Shown: positions 1-7,269 of the stretch, in pieces | Layout of the letters: each line of letters opens with the position of its first letter | Position numbering within the stretch: the stretch's first letter is position 1 | The notes under the pieces: generated by a model | Databases searched by the model: none | What the model saw: the letters and a program-made list of their open reading frames with translations, nothing else | Told to the model about the DNA's origin: nothing | Source: BJ22 sp021298375 | Lineage (GTDB): Bacteria; Planctomycetota; Planctomycetia; Pirellulales; Pirellulaceae | Direction of reading: 5' to 3' | Assembly: GCA_046343015.1 (NCBI GenBank) | Contig: JBKDOL010000121.1 | Coordinates: 124,001 to 188,000, forward strand | DNA: 64,000 nucleotides | Translations under genes and position numbers: made by a program

Positions 1-1161
1 CACGGCCAGCCGGCCAAGTCCAGCCAAACCGCCCGCGCCGCCGTAGCCGCCGCCGCCGCAACCACCACCGCCACAGTAGCCGCCCCAATCTCCGGTCGCG
101 CCACAGCAACCACCAGCGGCAGCACCACAGGCGATGTCGTTGCCAACCATCGGGCCCGCATAAGCATCGACCACCGGGGCACCCGGAGTGCACGCATCAC
201 AGGCCGTGCTGAGTTGCTCACCCACGACAACGTGGTCGGCAGCAGCCGTCATCGGAACATCCAACTGCTGGGCCGGAGCAGCCAAGCCTTCTTCCACAAC
301 TGAACCCGCCACAACCGCGTCAGCCGGTACATCGCCGGGCTGCGGAACCTGAGCAGCCGCCTGAGCTTCCTGGGCAACCGCCTCAAAGCTGACCGCAGCG
401 TAGCCAGTCGGGCCAGCTGCCACAAATTCATAGACACCCGGCTCGACACCGGCAAAATTGAATTGACCAAAAGCGTCCACTGCGGCTTCCGCAATCCGCT
501 GGTTGTTCTTCAGCAAGTAAGCCTTGGTTTGGGAGGATACTGTTCCCGAAACGAAATCGAACAGTTTGCCTACCAAGTTGCCATTGCTCATGGAAACCCG
601 GTTGTTGCCGTCGATCCGGGTCGGCTGCTCGGCGCCTGCGCTGGTGGCTGACTCCGCAACCATTTCGGTCGATTCAAAAATTTCGCGAACTTGCGCGAAA
701 TCGGGATTCACGACAGCAACTTCCATCGTGTTGGCGCCGTCACCGCGGGCGACTTTCACACCGCAAGCGGCAAAGCCGTCCTTGCCGGTTGCCACAAACG
801 AATAAACGCCTTCTTCAACTCCGGTGAACTCGAATTGTCCCAGTGAGTTGGTATCGACGGCGTGCTCGATCTTTCCCTCGCGCACCAGGCAGACCCGCAG
901 TGCCGAGAGACCGCTGACCGACAGGTCGCGGTTGACCACGTTGACTCGTCCCTTCACTCCGCCCTGTTCATCAACAGCCAGCGTGTGATTGCGGAACGAA
1001 CCAGTCAAACCAGAAACAGCGCCAGAGACAACAGCCGGACCAGTCGTTTTGATCGGGGTGTTGTCCAGCAAAAATTGGTGTGCCGACACGGCGGCAGTCG
1101 CCAGCAGCGGCAACGCCAGCACGTAGAACGCAAACCGTGCATAACCCATGGTGTTTTTCAT
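1..1161 (-). CDS. Secreted protein with two carboxypeptidase-regulatory-like repeats and Gly/Cys-rich tail (C-terminus off the window)
   Basis: The frame is open from an ATG at 1161 to base 1, giving 387 codons without a stop, so the C-terminus lies outside. The N-terminus (MKNTMGYARFAFYVLAL, then LLATAAVSA) looks like a signal peptide. Two segments of similar pattern, each ending in a G-x-F-x-F-x-G-V-E-x-G-V-Y motif followed by F-V-A, lie near residues 107-125 and 230-250. They resemble the beta-sandwich of CarboxypepD_reg/SdrD-B-like proteins. The last visible 40 residues are very rich in Gly and Cys. An AAGGA lies just upstream of the ATG, and a sigma-70-like promoter sits about 100 bp upstream. 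It is probably a cell-surface or envelope protein; the exact role is unknown. Confidence 0.8.
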   Translation of the reverse strand, partial: MKNTMGYARFAFYVLALPLLATAAVSAHQFLLDNTPIKTTGPAVVSGAVSGLTGSFRNHTLAVDEQGGVKGRVNVVNRDLSVSGLSALRVCLVREGKIEHAVDTNSLGQFEFTGVEEGVYSFVATGKDGFAACGVKVARGDGANTMEVAVVNPDFAQVREIFESTEMVAESATSAGAEQPTRIDGNNRVSMSNGNLVGKLFDFVSGTVSSQTKAYLLKNNQRIAEAAVDAFGQFNFAGVEPGVYEFVAAGPTGYAAVSFEAVAQEAQAAAQVPQPGDVPADAVVAGSVVEEGLAAPAQQLDVPMTAAADHVVVGEQLSTACDACTPGAPVVDAYAGPMVGNDIACGAAAGGCCGATGDWGGYCGGGGCGGGGYGGAGGLAGLGRLAV

Positions 1162-1265
1162 CGAAAGAATCCTTGTTGCATTGCAATGAGAGAGGTGGGC
1201 GACCGTGATCAGCGGTCAAGGCACGAGTCGATCGCTGTTGCCAACGACCTCTCGCTCACGCCCCC

Positions 1266-1294
1266 ATTATGAATAGGGCTACCGGTTGGGTCAA
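1266..1294 (-). promoter_or_regulatory. Sigma-70-like promoter for the secreted repeat protein
   Basis: Read on the minus strand, TTGACC (1294-1289) is followed after exactly 17 bp by CATAAT (1271-1266). This matches the housekeeping consensus well. It predicts a start near 1259 and a leader of about 100 nt before the ATG at 1161. The leader contains a short GACCG/CGGTC inverted repeat. No transcript evidence is available. Confidence 0.5.
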
Positions 1295-1328
1295 TTAGTT
1301 AATCTGGTGGGTCTGGTGGGGATTTGAG

Positions 1329-2225
1329 CTAATTTTCCTTAACTTTCCCCACCGCCTCGGCCCTCCCCGCCCCCACCCCAACTGGGGATGTCAATAAACC
1401 AATTTCCGGACTGGAAGCGGAGGCAAACTTCGATTTTCCCATTCTCCCAGCGGCGCGGGCGGCAATTCCCGCCTCGACCCCCAGCCGCATCGCCCGCGCC
1501 ATCCCGACAGGGTCACCGGCTCGAGCCACCGCCGAATTGAGCAACACGGCATCCGCCCCCAGTTCCAAAGCGAGCGCCGCGTCGCTGGCCGTCCCAATCC
1601 CGGCATCCACGATCACGGGAAACGAAGGATCCGTCGCCTTCAGGTCCGCGACGATCGTCTGCAGGTTGTGGGGATTGAGCACTCCCAAACCGGAGCCGAT
1701 CGGACTTCCGGCCGGCATCACGCTGACGGCTCCGGCCGCCTTGAGCCGCCTCGCCAGGATCGGATCGTCACTGGTGTAGCAGAGCACCTCGAAACCCTCG
1801 GCCGCCAACAGCTCCGTGGCCCGCAATGTTTCAATCGGGTCAGGCAACAGCGTGCGGCTGTCACCCAGCACCTCCAACTTGACCCAGTTGTCGGCGGCAA
1901 CCTCGAGACTGCGCAGGATCTCTCTCCCCATTCGTGCCAGGCGAACGGCTGTCGCGGCGTCGTAAGCTCCCGAAGTGTTGGGCAGCAGCTTCAATTTCTG
2001 AAGGTCAAGAAAGTCGAGCAGGTTGCGCCCGGAACTGTCGTACAGCCGTTCGCGACGGACCGCAAAGGTAACGACCTCGGCGCCGCTGGCGGCGATTGCC
2101 GCAGCCATCAGCTCGAATGACTCAAACCTCCCGCTGCCCATCAGCAAGCGGCTGCGAAAGAGCTGGCTCCCGATTCGCAGCCCTTTTGGTTCATTCGCGA
2201 GTTCCACTTCCTTGGTTTGCGTCAC
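1329..2225 (-). CDS. thiG: Thiazole synthase ThiG
   Basis: ThiG condenses 1-deoxy-xylulose-5-phosphate, dehydroglycine and sulfur from ThiS thiocarboxylate into the thiazole phosphate half of thiamin, in the cytoplasm. The 298-residue protein has the family TIM-barrel features: start region LRIGSQLFRSRLLMGSGRF, NTSG near residue 83 (usual NTAG), the Schiff-base lysine K116 in WVKLEVLGD, and phosphate-binding loops PAGSPIGSG and DAGIGTASDAA. A roughly 20-residue Gly/Ala-rich tail follows the barrel. It starts 3 bp after the thiS stop, so the two are translated from one transcript. Function is secure from sequence. Confidence 0.95.
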   Translation of the reverse strand: MTQTKEVELANEPKGLRIGSQLFRSRLLMGSGRFESFELMAAAIAASGAEVVTFAVRRERLYDSSGRNLLDFLDLQKLKLLPNTSGAYDAATAVRLARMGREILRSLEVAADNWVKLEVLGDSRTLLPDPIETLRATELLAAEGFEVLCYTSDDPILARRLKAAGAVSVMPAGSPIGSGLGVLNPHNLQTIVADLKATDPSFPVIVDAGIGTASDAALALELGADAVLLNSAVARAGDPVGMARAMRLGVEAGIAARAAGRMGKSKFASASSPEIGLLTSPVGVGAGRAEAVGKVKEN

Positions 2226-2228
2226 GTT

Positions 2229-2465
2229 CTAGCCTCCCCCCATCAGCGAGACGACCTCGACCCGGTCATCGCCCTGCAGCAGCCGCTCGTCAAAGCTCCG
2301 TTGGGACACGATCTCTCCATTAACCTCGACCGCCAGGCCACGACGCTGCAGGCCCAACTGCTGAAGCAATTGCTGAACGTTCGTTCCCGCGGGCACTTCG
2401 ACCCGCTCTTCGTTGACAAGGAGGCAAATCGTCGAATGCCGTGTAGAAGGCTGGCTGGTCGACAT
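2229..2465 (-). CDS. thiS: Sulfur carrier protein ThiS
   Basis: A 78-residue ubiquitin-like protein ending in GGG, the C-terminal glycine tail that is adenylated and converted to a thiocarboxylate to feed sulfur to ThiG. The core pattern (LLVNEERVEVPAGTNVQQLL, then GLAVEVNGEIV and DRVEVVSLMGGG) fits ThiS. An N-terminal extension of about 10 residues is a little longer than usual. The ATG directly abuts the lipA stop codon and the stop lies 3 bp before thiG, giving a tight lipA-thiS-thiG unit. No thiF, thiO or thiH is in the window. Confidence 0.93.
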   Translation of the reverse strand: MSTSQPSTRHSTICLLVNEERVEVPAGTNVQQLLQQLGLQRRGLAVEVNGEIVSQRSFDERLLQGDDRVEVVSLMGGG

Positions 2466-3452
2466 TCAGAAGCTCTCTGCCATATCGCGGGCGTGATAAC
2501 TGCTGCGGACAAACGGCCCGCTGGCCACCTTCTTGAATCCCATCGCCTTGGCTCGTTCTCCCAGATCGTGAAATTCTTCCGGGGGAACGTAGCGGACGAC
2601 CGGCATGTAGCGAACCGGGTCGGGCTGGAGGTACTGGCCCAGAGTGAGAAAGTCGACTCCCGCTTCCAGCAGGTCGCCCAGCACCTCAAACACTTCTTCG
2701 GTCGTCTCGCCCAAGCCCAGCATCAGCCCGCTCTTGGTTTTGATATTGGGATTCAATTCCTTGACTCGCCGCAGCAGCGCTCGGGTCCAGGCGTAATCGC
2801 TCTTGGGCCCCCGGACGCGCCGATAGAGCCGCGGCACCGTCTCCGTGTTGTGATTGAAGACTTCGGGTGCCGCTTCGACGACGCGGTCCAGGGCCGGCTT
2901 GCAAGTCACAAAATCGGGGGTCAACACCTCGACAGCCGCGCCGGTCCGCTCCCGCACGGCGAGCACGCACTGATAAAAGTGATCGGCCCCGCCATCTGGC
3001 AGGTCATCGCGCGTCACGGAGGTAATCACCACGTGCTTCAGCCCGAGACGGTAGGCCGCTTCGGCAACGCGGGTCGGCTCATCCAGTTCCAAAGCCTCGG
3101 GACGTCCGCGGCTGACGGCACAAAATCCGCAGGGCCGCGTGCAGACATTGCCGAGAATCATGAACGTCGCCGTTTTCTGCGAGTAACATTCGTTCCGATT
3201 GGGACATCGCGCGTTGTCACAGACCGTTTCCAGCCTCAGCTCGTCGAGCAACCCGGCCGTGAAGTGATTGGCATTGCCCTTGGGCAGTTGTCGCTTGAGC
3301 CATTTGGGGAGCCGTTGCAACTGGGTCTTATCTGCGGGCAAGCCAGGCGTTTGACAACCGGCCGCGGTTTTGGCCGCGCTGGCCGGATCGCCGGCGGGGA
3401 GATTCACAATCGGAAGTTGAGTCAATTCAGCACCATTTCCCTGACAAGCCAC
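2466..3452 (-). CDS. lipA: Lipoyl synthase LipA
   Basis: This radical-SAM enzyme inserts two sulfurs into octanoyl groups on lipoyl domains. From the chosen start, the auxiliary cluster C-x4-C-x5-C is at about 78/83/89 (CDNARCPNRNEC) and the radical-SAM C-x3-C-x2-C at about 104/108/111 (CTRPCGFC). The C-terminal RSSYHA element that binds the auxiliary cluster is present. The frame is open to 3695, but the family begins near TQLPIVNLP. Candidate starts are GTG at 3452 (used here, about 328 aa), TTG at 3425 with an AGGGA upstream, or GTG at 3407. Upstream codons overlap the opposing smpB leader and are unlikely to be translated. Function certain, start uncertain. Confidence 0.93.
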   Translation of the reverse strand: MACQGNGAELTQLPIVNLPAGDPASAAKTAAGCQTPGLPADKTQLQRLPKWLKRQLPKGNANHFTAGLLDELRLETVCDNARCPNRNECYSQKTATFMILGNVCTRPCGFCAVSRGRPEALELDEPTRVAEAAYRLGLKHVVITSVTRDDLPDGGADHFYQCVLAVRERTGAAVEVLTPDFVTCKPALDRVVEAAPEVFNHNTETVPRLYRRVRGPKSDYAWTRALLRRVKELNPNIKTKSGLMLGLGETTEEVFEVLGDLLEAGVDFLTLGQYLQPDPVRYMPVVRYVPPEEFHDLGERAKAMGFKKVASGPFVRSSYHARDMAESF

Positions 3453-3597
3453 TGGAACAGTCGCGATGAATGCCTCATTATTATCCCGGGTCCGCGTTTG
3501 AAAAATGGCCTTTCGCCACGAAACTGCCCGGCCCGCCCTTGAAACCCCTGTTTGGATCCGGGGCCCACGGTTGTCGCCCCTGCGATTTGGACGCGAG

Positions 3598-4119
3598 ATG
3601 TCGAAGAAAAAGCCAACTTCAAAAACCAAATCGCCCGGAAAGTCCCCCTCCCCATCGGGCGAAGCGGCGGAAGAGACGATCTCAGAAAACCGCAAAGCCC
3701 GTTATCGCTACGAAATTCTGGAAAAGATTGAGTGCGGGGTGGTTCTGCTGGGCAGCGAAGTGAAAAGCCTCCGCGAACACAAGGTTTCCATCGATGAAGC
3801 CTACGCCCGGGTGCGCGACGGCGAACTCTGGCTGGTCGGGGCCGACATCGCGGAATACAAACAGGCAACCATCTGGAATCACGAACCGAAGCGCGTCCGC
3901 AAACTGCTGGTCCAAAAACGCCAACTCTCCAAGCTCACCGGACGAACGGCCGAAAAGGGCTTGACCCTGGTCCCACTGAGAATTTACTTCAGCCCCCGCG
4001 GATTTGTGAAAGTGCAAATCGGCGTCTGCCGCGGGAAAAAGCTGCACGACAAGCGCGAAACGCTCAAGGCCAACGAGGCTCGGCGGAACATCGATCGCGA
4101 AATGCGCAAGCGACGCTAA
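3598..4119 (+). CDS. smpB: SsrA-binding protein SmpB
   Basis: SmpB binds tmRNA and brings it to stalled ribosomes for trans-translation. The 173-residue protein has the family core: VLLGSEVKSLREHKVSIDEAY, the IAEYKQATIWNHEPKR RNA-binding stretch, and the basic tail (KKLHDKRETLKANEARR) that reaches the decoding centre. The ATG at 3598 is preferred over upstream in-frame ATGs (such as 3505) because SmpB homologues begin with a Lys/Ser-rich leader like this one. It is divergent from lipA with overlapping 5' regions. No tmRNA gene was seen in the window. Confidence 0.95.
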   Translation: MSKKKPTSKTKSPGKSPSPSGEAAEETISENRKARYRYEILEKIECGVVLLGSEVKSLREHKVSIDEAYARVRDGELWLVGADIAEYKQATIWNHEPKRVRKLLVQKRQLSKLTGRTAEKGLTLVPLRIYFSPRGFVKVQIGVCRGKKLHDKRETLKANEARRNIDREMRKRR

Positions 4120-4383
4120 AGCCCTGCCGCTCCGGAATCCGACTTTTCCGCTCAGCTGCCACTGGATGTCCCGCTGCCCGCTCCACCGGGCGCGAACCAC
4201 TCGCTGGCTGATTGCGTTCGAAAAACAGGAAACGCTGCGCCGCCAAAGCGCTGCCGGATTTGCCCTGAACAAGCGTGGCTCACCTACAGCGGCCAGCTCG
4301 ATAGTGCTAAACTGCTTGCTCGGAGACCCACGATTAGCCAGCGTGCCGCTCGGCCGGTTGTTCCCTTTATCCGCTTCGCCCCG
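4120..4383. other. Intergenic spacer smpB to ABC ATPase
   Basis: 264 bp with no convincing gene. A -10-like TAAACT lies at 4308-4313, about 70 bp ahead of the ATPase ATG, without a matching -35. Nothing else was recognised. Confidence 0.5.
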
Positions 4384-5070
4384 ATGCTCCAGCTCAATCA
4401 AATTCGCAAAGCCTTTCGGCAACCCGACGGAACCGAAACGCCAATCCTCGATGTCCCGCAGTATCGCTTGGCGGCGGGCGAGCAGGCGGTGCTGATCGGA
4501 CCCAGTGGCTGCGGCAAAACCACGTTGCTGCACATTATCGCCGGAATCACCCGGCCCGACGCGGGAACGGTCCGGGTCGATGGAGTGGAACTGACCAAAT
4601 TCTCTGAATCGGCTCGAGACCGGATTCGCGCCGACAAGCTGGGCTATGTTTTCCAGACATTTAACCTGCTGCCTGGCTTTTCGGCACTGGAAAACGTCAT
4701 GCTCGGGATGACCTTTGCCACCAACCGCAGTTCCTCCGACCGAGCCCACAAACTGCTGGAGCGGGTCGGGCTGGGACATCGGCTCAGCAGTCGCCCGACA
4801 ACGCTGAGCGTCGGCGAACAACAGCGGGTCGCCGTCGCCCGAGCGCTGGCGAACAAACCGAAACTGCTCTTGGCCGATGAGCCCACCGCCAATGTCGACC
4901 CGCGGAATCAACAGCAGGTGATCGATTTGATTCGGGATACCTGCCGCGAGGAGAACATTGCCCTGATCATTGTCACTCACGCCATGGAAGTCGCCGGACA
5001 GTTTGAGCGCGTCGATCGGCTGGATGAACTCAACCAAGTTGTCGCTCGGACGAGGAAAGCTGCCGTATGA
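4384..5070 (+). CDS. ABC transporter ATP-binding protein, LolD/MacB type
   Basis: A 228-residue nucleotide-binding domain with Walker A GPSGCGKTT (39-47), Q-loop at YVFQTFNLLPGF, signature LSVGEQQRVAVARAL (141-155), Walker B LLLADEP (161-167) and the H-loop VTHAME. Length and the LLPGFSALENVMLG stretch match the LolD/MacB/FtsE group, which energises lipoprotein release, export or mechanotransmission rather than classical import. Its stop overlaps the permease start by 4 bp, so they form one transporter. Downstream CPFC and DUF3299-like genes suggest a specialised envelope or metal-related system. Confidence 0.93.
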   Translation: MLQLNQIRKAFRQPDGTETPILDVPQYRLAAGEQAVLIGPSGCGKTTLLHIIAGITRPDAGTVRVDGVELTKFSESARDRIRADKLGYVFQTFNLLPGFSALENVMLGMTFATNRSSSDRAHKLLERVGLGHRLSSRPTTLSVGEQQRVAVARALANKPKLLLADEPTANVDPRNQQQVIDLIRDTCREENIALIIVTHAMEVAGQFERVDRLDELNQVVARTRKAAV

Positions 5071-6836
5071 ACGTCTTCAAGATCGCGCTGCGCAGCGTGC
5101 AATACCGCGGGCTCGGCAGCCTCCTGACCATCCTCTCAATGGCTCTCGGCGTGATGATGGTCGTCGCCGTGTTGACCATTCACGGCGTGATCAGCGACTC
5201 GTTCAAGAGCAACACCAGCTTCGGCTACAACATTCTGGTCGGGGCCCAGGGCGGCAGCCTGCAGCTCACCATGAACTCGGTGTTTTACCTCAGCCAGCCG
5301 ATCGACACGCTGCCTTACGAGTACTATCTCGCATTCTGCGACGAAGAAGTCCGCAGCCGGGAGCTTCGGAATTCCATTGCTTACAAGGGATTGGAAGAGT
5401 ACCAACGCTCGGCCGAGTTGGCTGCCGGTCAACTCCCCGTGCCTGGACTGGGTGGATTCGATCAACTGGCGGCCGAGTTGACCCGCTCCCTGGTTCAGGA
5501 CCAACGCCTGGCCTACATGGAGATCGAACAACCCGGCTTTTTTAACCGATTTACCGATACCGCGATCCCCATTTTGCTCGGCGACTATTTCCAGAAAGAA
5601 AATTCGGCCTGGCGGGTCTGCGCCACGAACCGTGACTTCTTCGACAAGCTCGTCCTGGACGTTGAGAAACAAAATCATTTTGAATTCGCCGAGGGCCGCT
5701 GCTTTGACAATTTCGACTCGGAGGCGGGTTACTTCGGGGCTGTTGTCGGCTCGCTGACTGCCCGCCAAGCCAAGCTCAAACTGGGCGACCGAATTCTGGT
5801 AACCCACGGCGACCCCTCGTCCGAAAGCTCCCACCTGCACGACCAAGAGTTTGTGGTGGTTGGGATTCTGGCTCCCACCGGAACGCCCAACGACCGGGTG
5901 CTGTTTGTCAACATGGAAGGCTTCTACCTGATCAATGACCATATCAAGCCGGTCCGGGACGATTCCTTGCTCTCCCAGCCCGCAGTCGAAGTTGACCCCT
6001 TCGCTGAGGATGAAGCGGGCGAAGCGAAAGGCGACCCAACTCCGGCGGTTCAGGGTGACGCACAAACGGCTGCCCCGAAAGAAATGGCTCGCCCGACCGG
6101 GCAATCAGCCCCGATTGATGCCAAGTTGCTCAATCGAACACCGCTGCCGATCGAGCATCGGGAGATCACTTCAATCCTCCTCCGCACTTCGAAAAACGAC
6201 CCCTACAACCTGCTGGGAGAAATGCTCCCCCCGCGGATCAAGGAAGGAGAACTCGCTAATTCCTTGAAGTGGTCGCCATTCCGGCCCGTTCGATCCCAGA
6301 CGGGCGCCCAGGCGGTCAATCCCGTCGGCGAAATCACCAAGTTTTTTGCCTTTTTCGTCGACCCTGTTCGCTGGCTACTCCTGGGCCTGACCATTCTGAT
6401 TTGCGTCGTCTCGGGACTGAGCATTCTGGTTGGAATCTACAATTCGATGAGCCAGCGACACCACGAAATCGCGGTGATGCGGGCGCTCGGCGCCAGCCGC
6501 CCCAAAGTCATGGTCATCATGCTCCTGGAGTCTGTCCTGCTGGCTCTTTCAGGCGGCCTGCTCGGGTGGATTGGCGGGCACGCACTGAACGCAGCCCTCG
6601 GGCCCTATGTGGAGAGCCAAACCGGCGTTCCGCTCGGATTTTGGCACTTTGCCCCCAAAACTCCGGTCTTTCAGTATCTCTTCGGCAATTCCAATTTACC
6701 GCCCGCTCTCCTACAATTTGCCGTGTCGCCGGAGGTCCTGCTGATCCCCGGACTGATTCTGCTGGCAATTGCCGTCGGAATCTATCCGGCGGTCTCGGCT
6801 TATCGGGCTGATATCGCCAAATCACTCGGAAAATGA
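5067..6836 (+). CDS. ABC transporter permease, FtsX/MacB type
   Basis: 589 residues. One membrane segment near 18-40 is followed by a large extracytoplasmic domain (about 40-425). Three C-terminal membrane segments (about 430-455, 480-515, 555-580) carry the FtsX signature MSQRHHEIAVMRALGAS. The extracytoplasmic domain includes a low-complexity acidic/Ala/Pro linker near 315-350 (EVDPFAEDEAGEAKGDPTPA region). The start codon overlaps the ATPase stop (ATGA). It probably acts as a homodimer with two ATPase copies. The substrate cannot be read from sequence. Confidence 0.9.
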   Translation: MNVFKIALRSVQYRGLGSLLTILSMALGVMMVVAVLTIHGVISDSFKSNTSFGYNILVGAQGGSLQLTMNSVFYLSQPIDTLPYEYYLAFCDEEVRSRELRNSIAYKGLEEYQRSAELAAGQLPVPGLGGFDQLAAELTRSLVQDQRLAYMEIEQPGFFNRFTDTAIPILLGDYFQKENSAWRVCATNRDFFDKLVLDVEKQNHFEFAEGRCFDNFDSEAGYFGAVVGSLTARQAKLKLGDRILVTHGDPSSESSHLHDQEFVVVGILAPTGTPNDRVLFVNMEGFYLINDHIKPVRDDSLLSQPAVEVDPFAEDEAGEAKGDPTPAVQGDAQTAAPKEMARPTGQSAPIDAKLLNRTPLPIEHREITSILLRTSKNDPYNLLGEMLPPRIKEGELANSLKWSPFRPVRSQTGAQAVNPVGEITKFFAFFVDPVRWLLLGLTILICVVSGLSILVGIYNSMSQRHHEIAVMRALGASRPKVMVIMLLESVLLALSGGLLGWIGGHALNAALGPYVESQTGVPLGFWHFAPKTPVFQYLFGNSNLPPALLQFAVSPEVLLIPGLILLAIAVGIYPAVSAYRADIAKSLGK

Positions 6837-6915
6837 CCGCTGGTTTTCGCTCAGGCTGTTGAAAAGGTCGTGGTCGGCTCCGGCGTCTCGATTTTGTTCG
6901 GCCGGTTAGCCTTGA

Positions 6916-6950
6916 GTCGGCGCTTTTGGACTGTGTCGGCGCTTTTGAAC
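6916..6950. repeat. Two-copy direct repeat, period 19 bp
   Basis: gtcggcgcttttgga at 6916 and again, with gaac at the end, at 6935. It lies in the non-coding spacer downstream of the permease. Confidence 0.85.
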
Positions 6951-7111
6951 AGGCGGATATCAGCTCGCCCTGATCCAAATGAACGCGAGTTGCGTACAGG
7001 CGGGACGATTTTGCAATGCTTCGGCTGGAGTGTTTTAGCTGGGGAGTCGGCTCAGTTCGCGGCGTTAGACTCGCCACGCGAACTTCAATCGACCAGCCCA
7101 GCGGCGAGACC

Positions 7112-7145
7112 GGAAGTCGGCGCTGGGGTCGGAAGTCGGCGCTGG
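7112..7145. repeat. Two-copy direct repeat, period 19 bp
   Basis: ggaagtcggcgctgg occurs at 7112-7126 and 7131-7145, identical over 15 bp. Its core gtcggcgct is shared with the duplication at 6916. Confidence 0.85.
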
Positions 7146-7187
7146 TATTGGGAGTCACCCCCGATTGCTGTCAAAACTCGCTGCGAC

Positions 7188-7215
7188 GATTTTCGAAAGT
7201 TCAGATTTTCGAAAG
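7188..7215. repeat. Two-copy direct repeat, period 16 bp
   Basis: gattttcgaaag at 7188-7199 and 7204-7215, just upstream of the start of the CPFC protein gene. Confidence 0.8.
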
Positions 7216-7269
7216 CGTTGCTGCGGGGAAGGTGACGAGTTTGCGGGATTCAGGAAGGACAAGAGATCT

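Larger units (their letters stand above)
6837..7269. other. Spacer with three short tandem duplications
   Basis: 433 bp between the permease and the CPFC protein, with no convincing gene. It holds three separate two-copy duplications: 6916-6950 (period 19), 7112-7145 (period 19, sharing the gtcggcgct core with the first) and 7188-7215 (period 16, gattttcgaaag). The upstream part of an in-frame extension of the next gene (from 7165) is judged non-coding. Confidence 0.6.

Noticed and set aside
2217..3542. 441-codon plus-strand frame over lipA/thiS
   Set aside because: It is the antisense shadow of three securely identified genes; the translation has no family features.
3682..5037. 451-codon minus-strand frame opposite smpB and the ABC ATPase
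   Set aside because: It mirrors two clear genes and arises from third-position GC bias.
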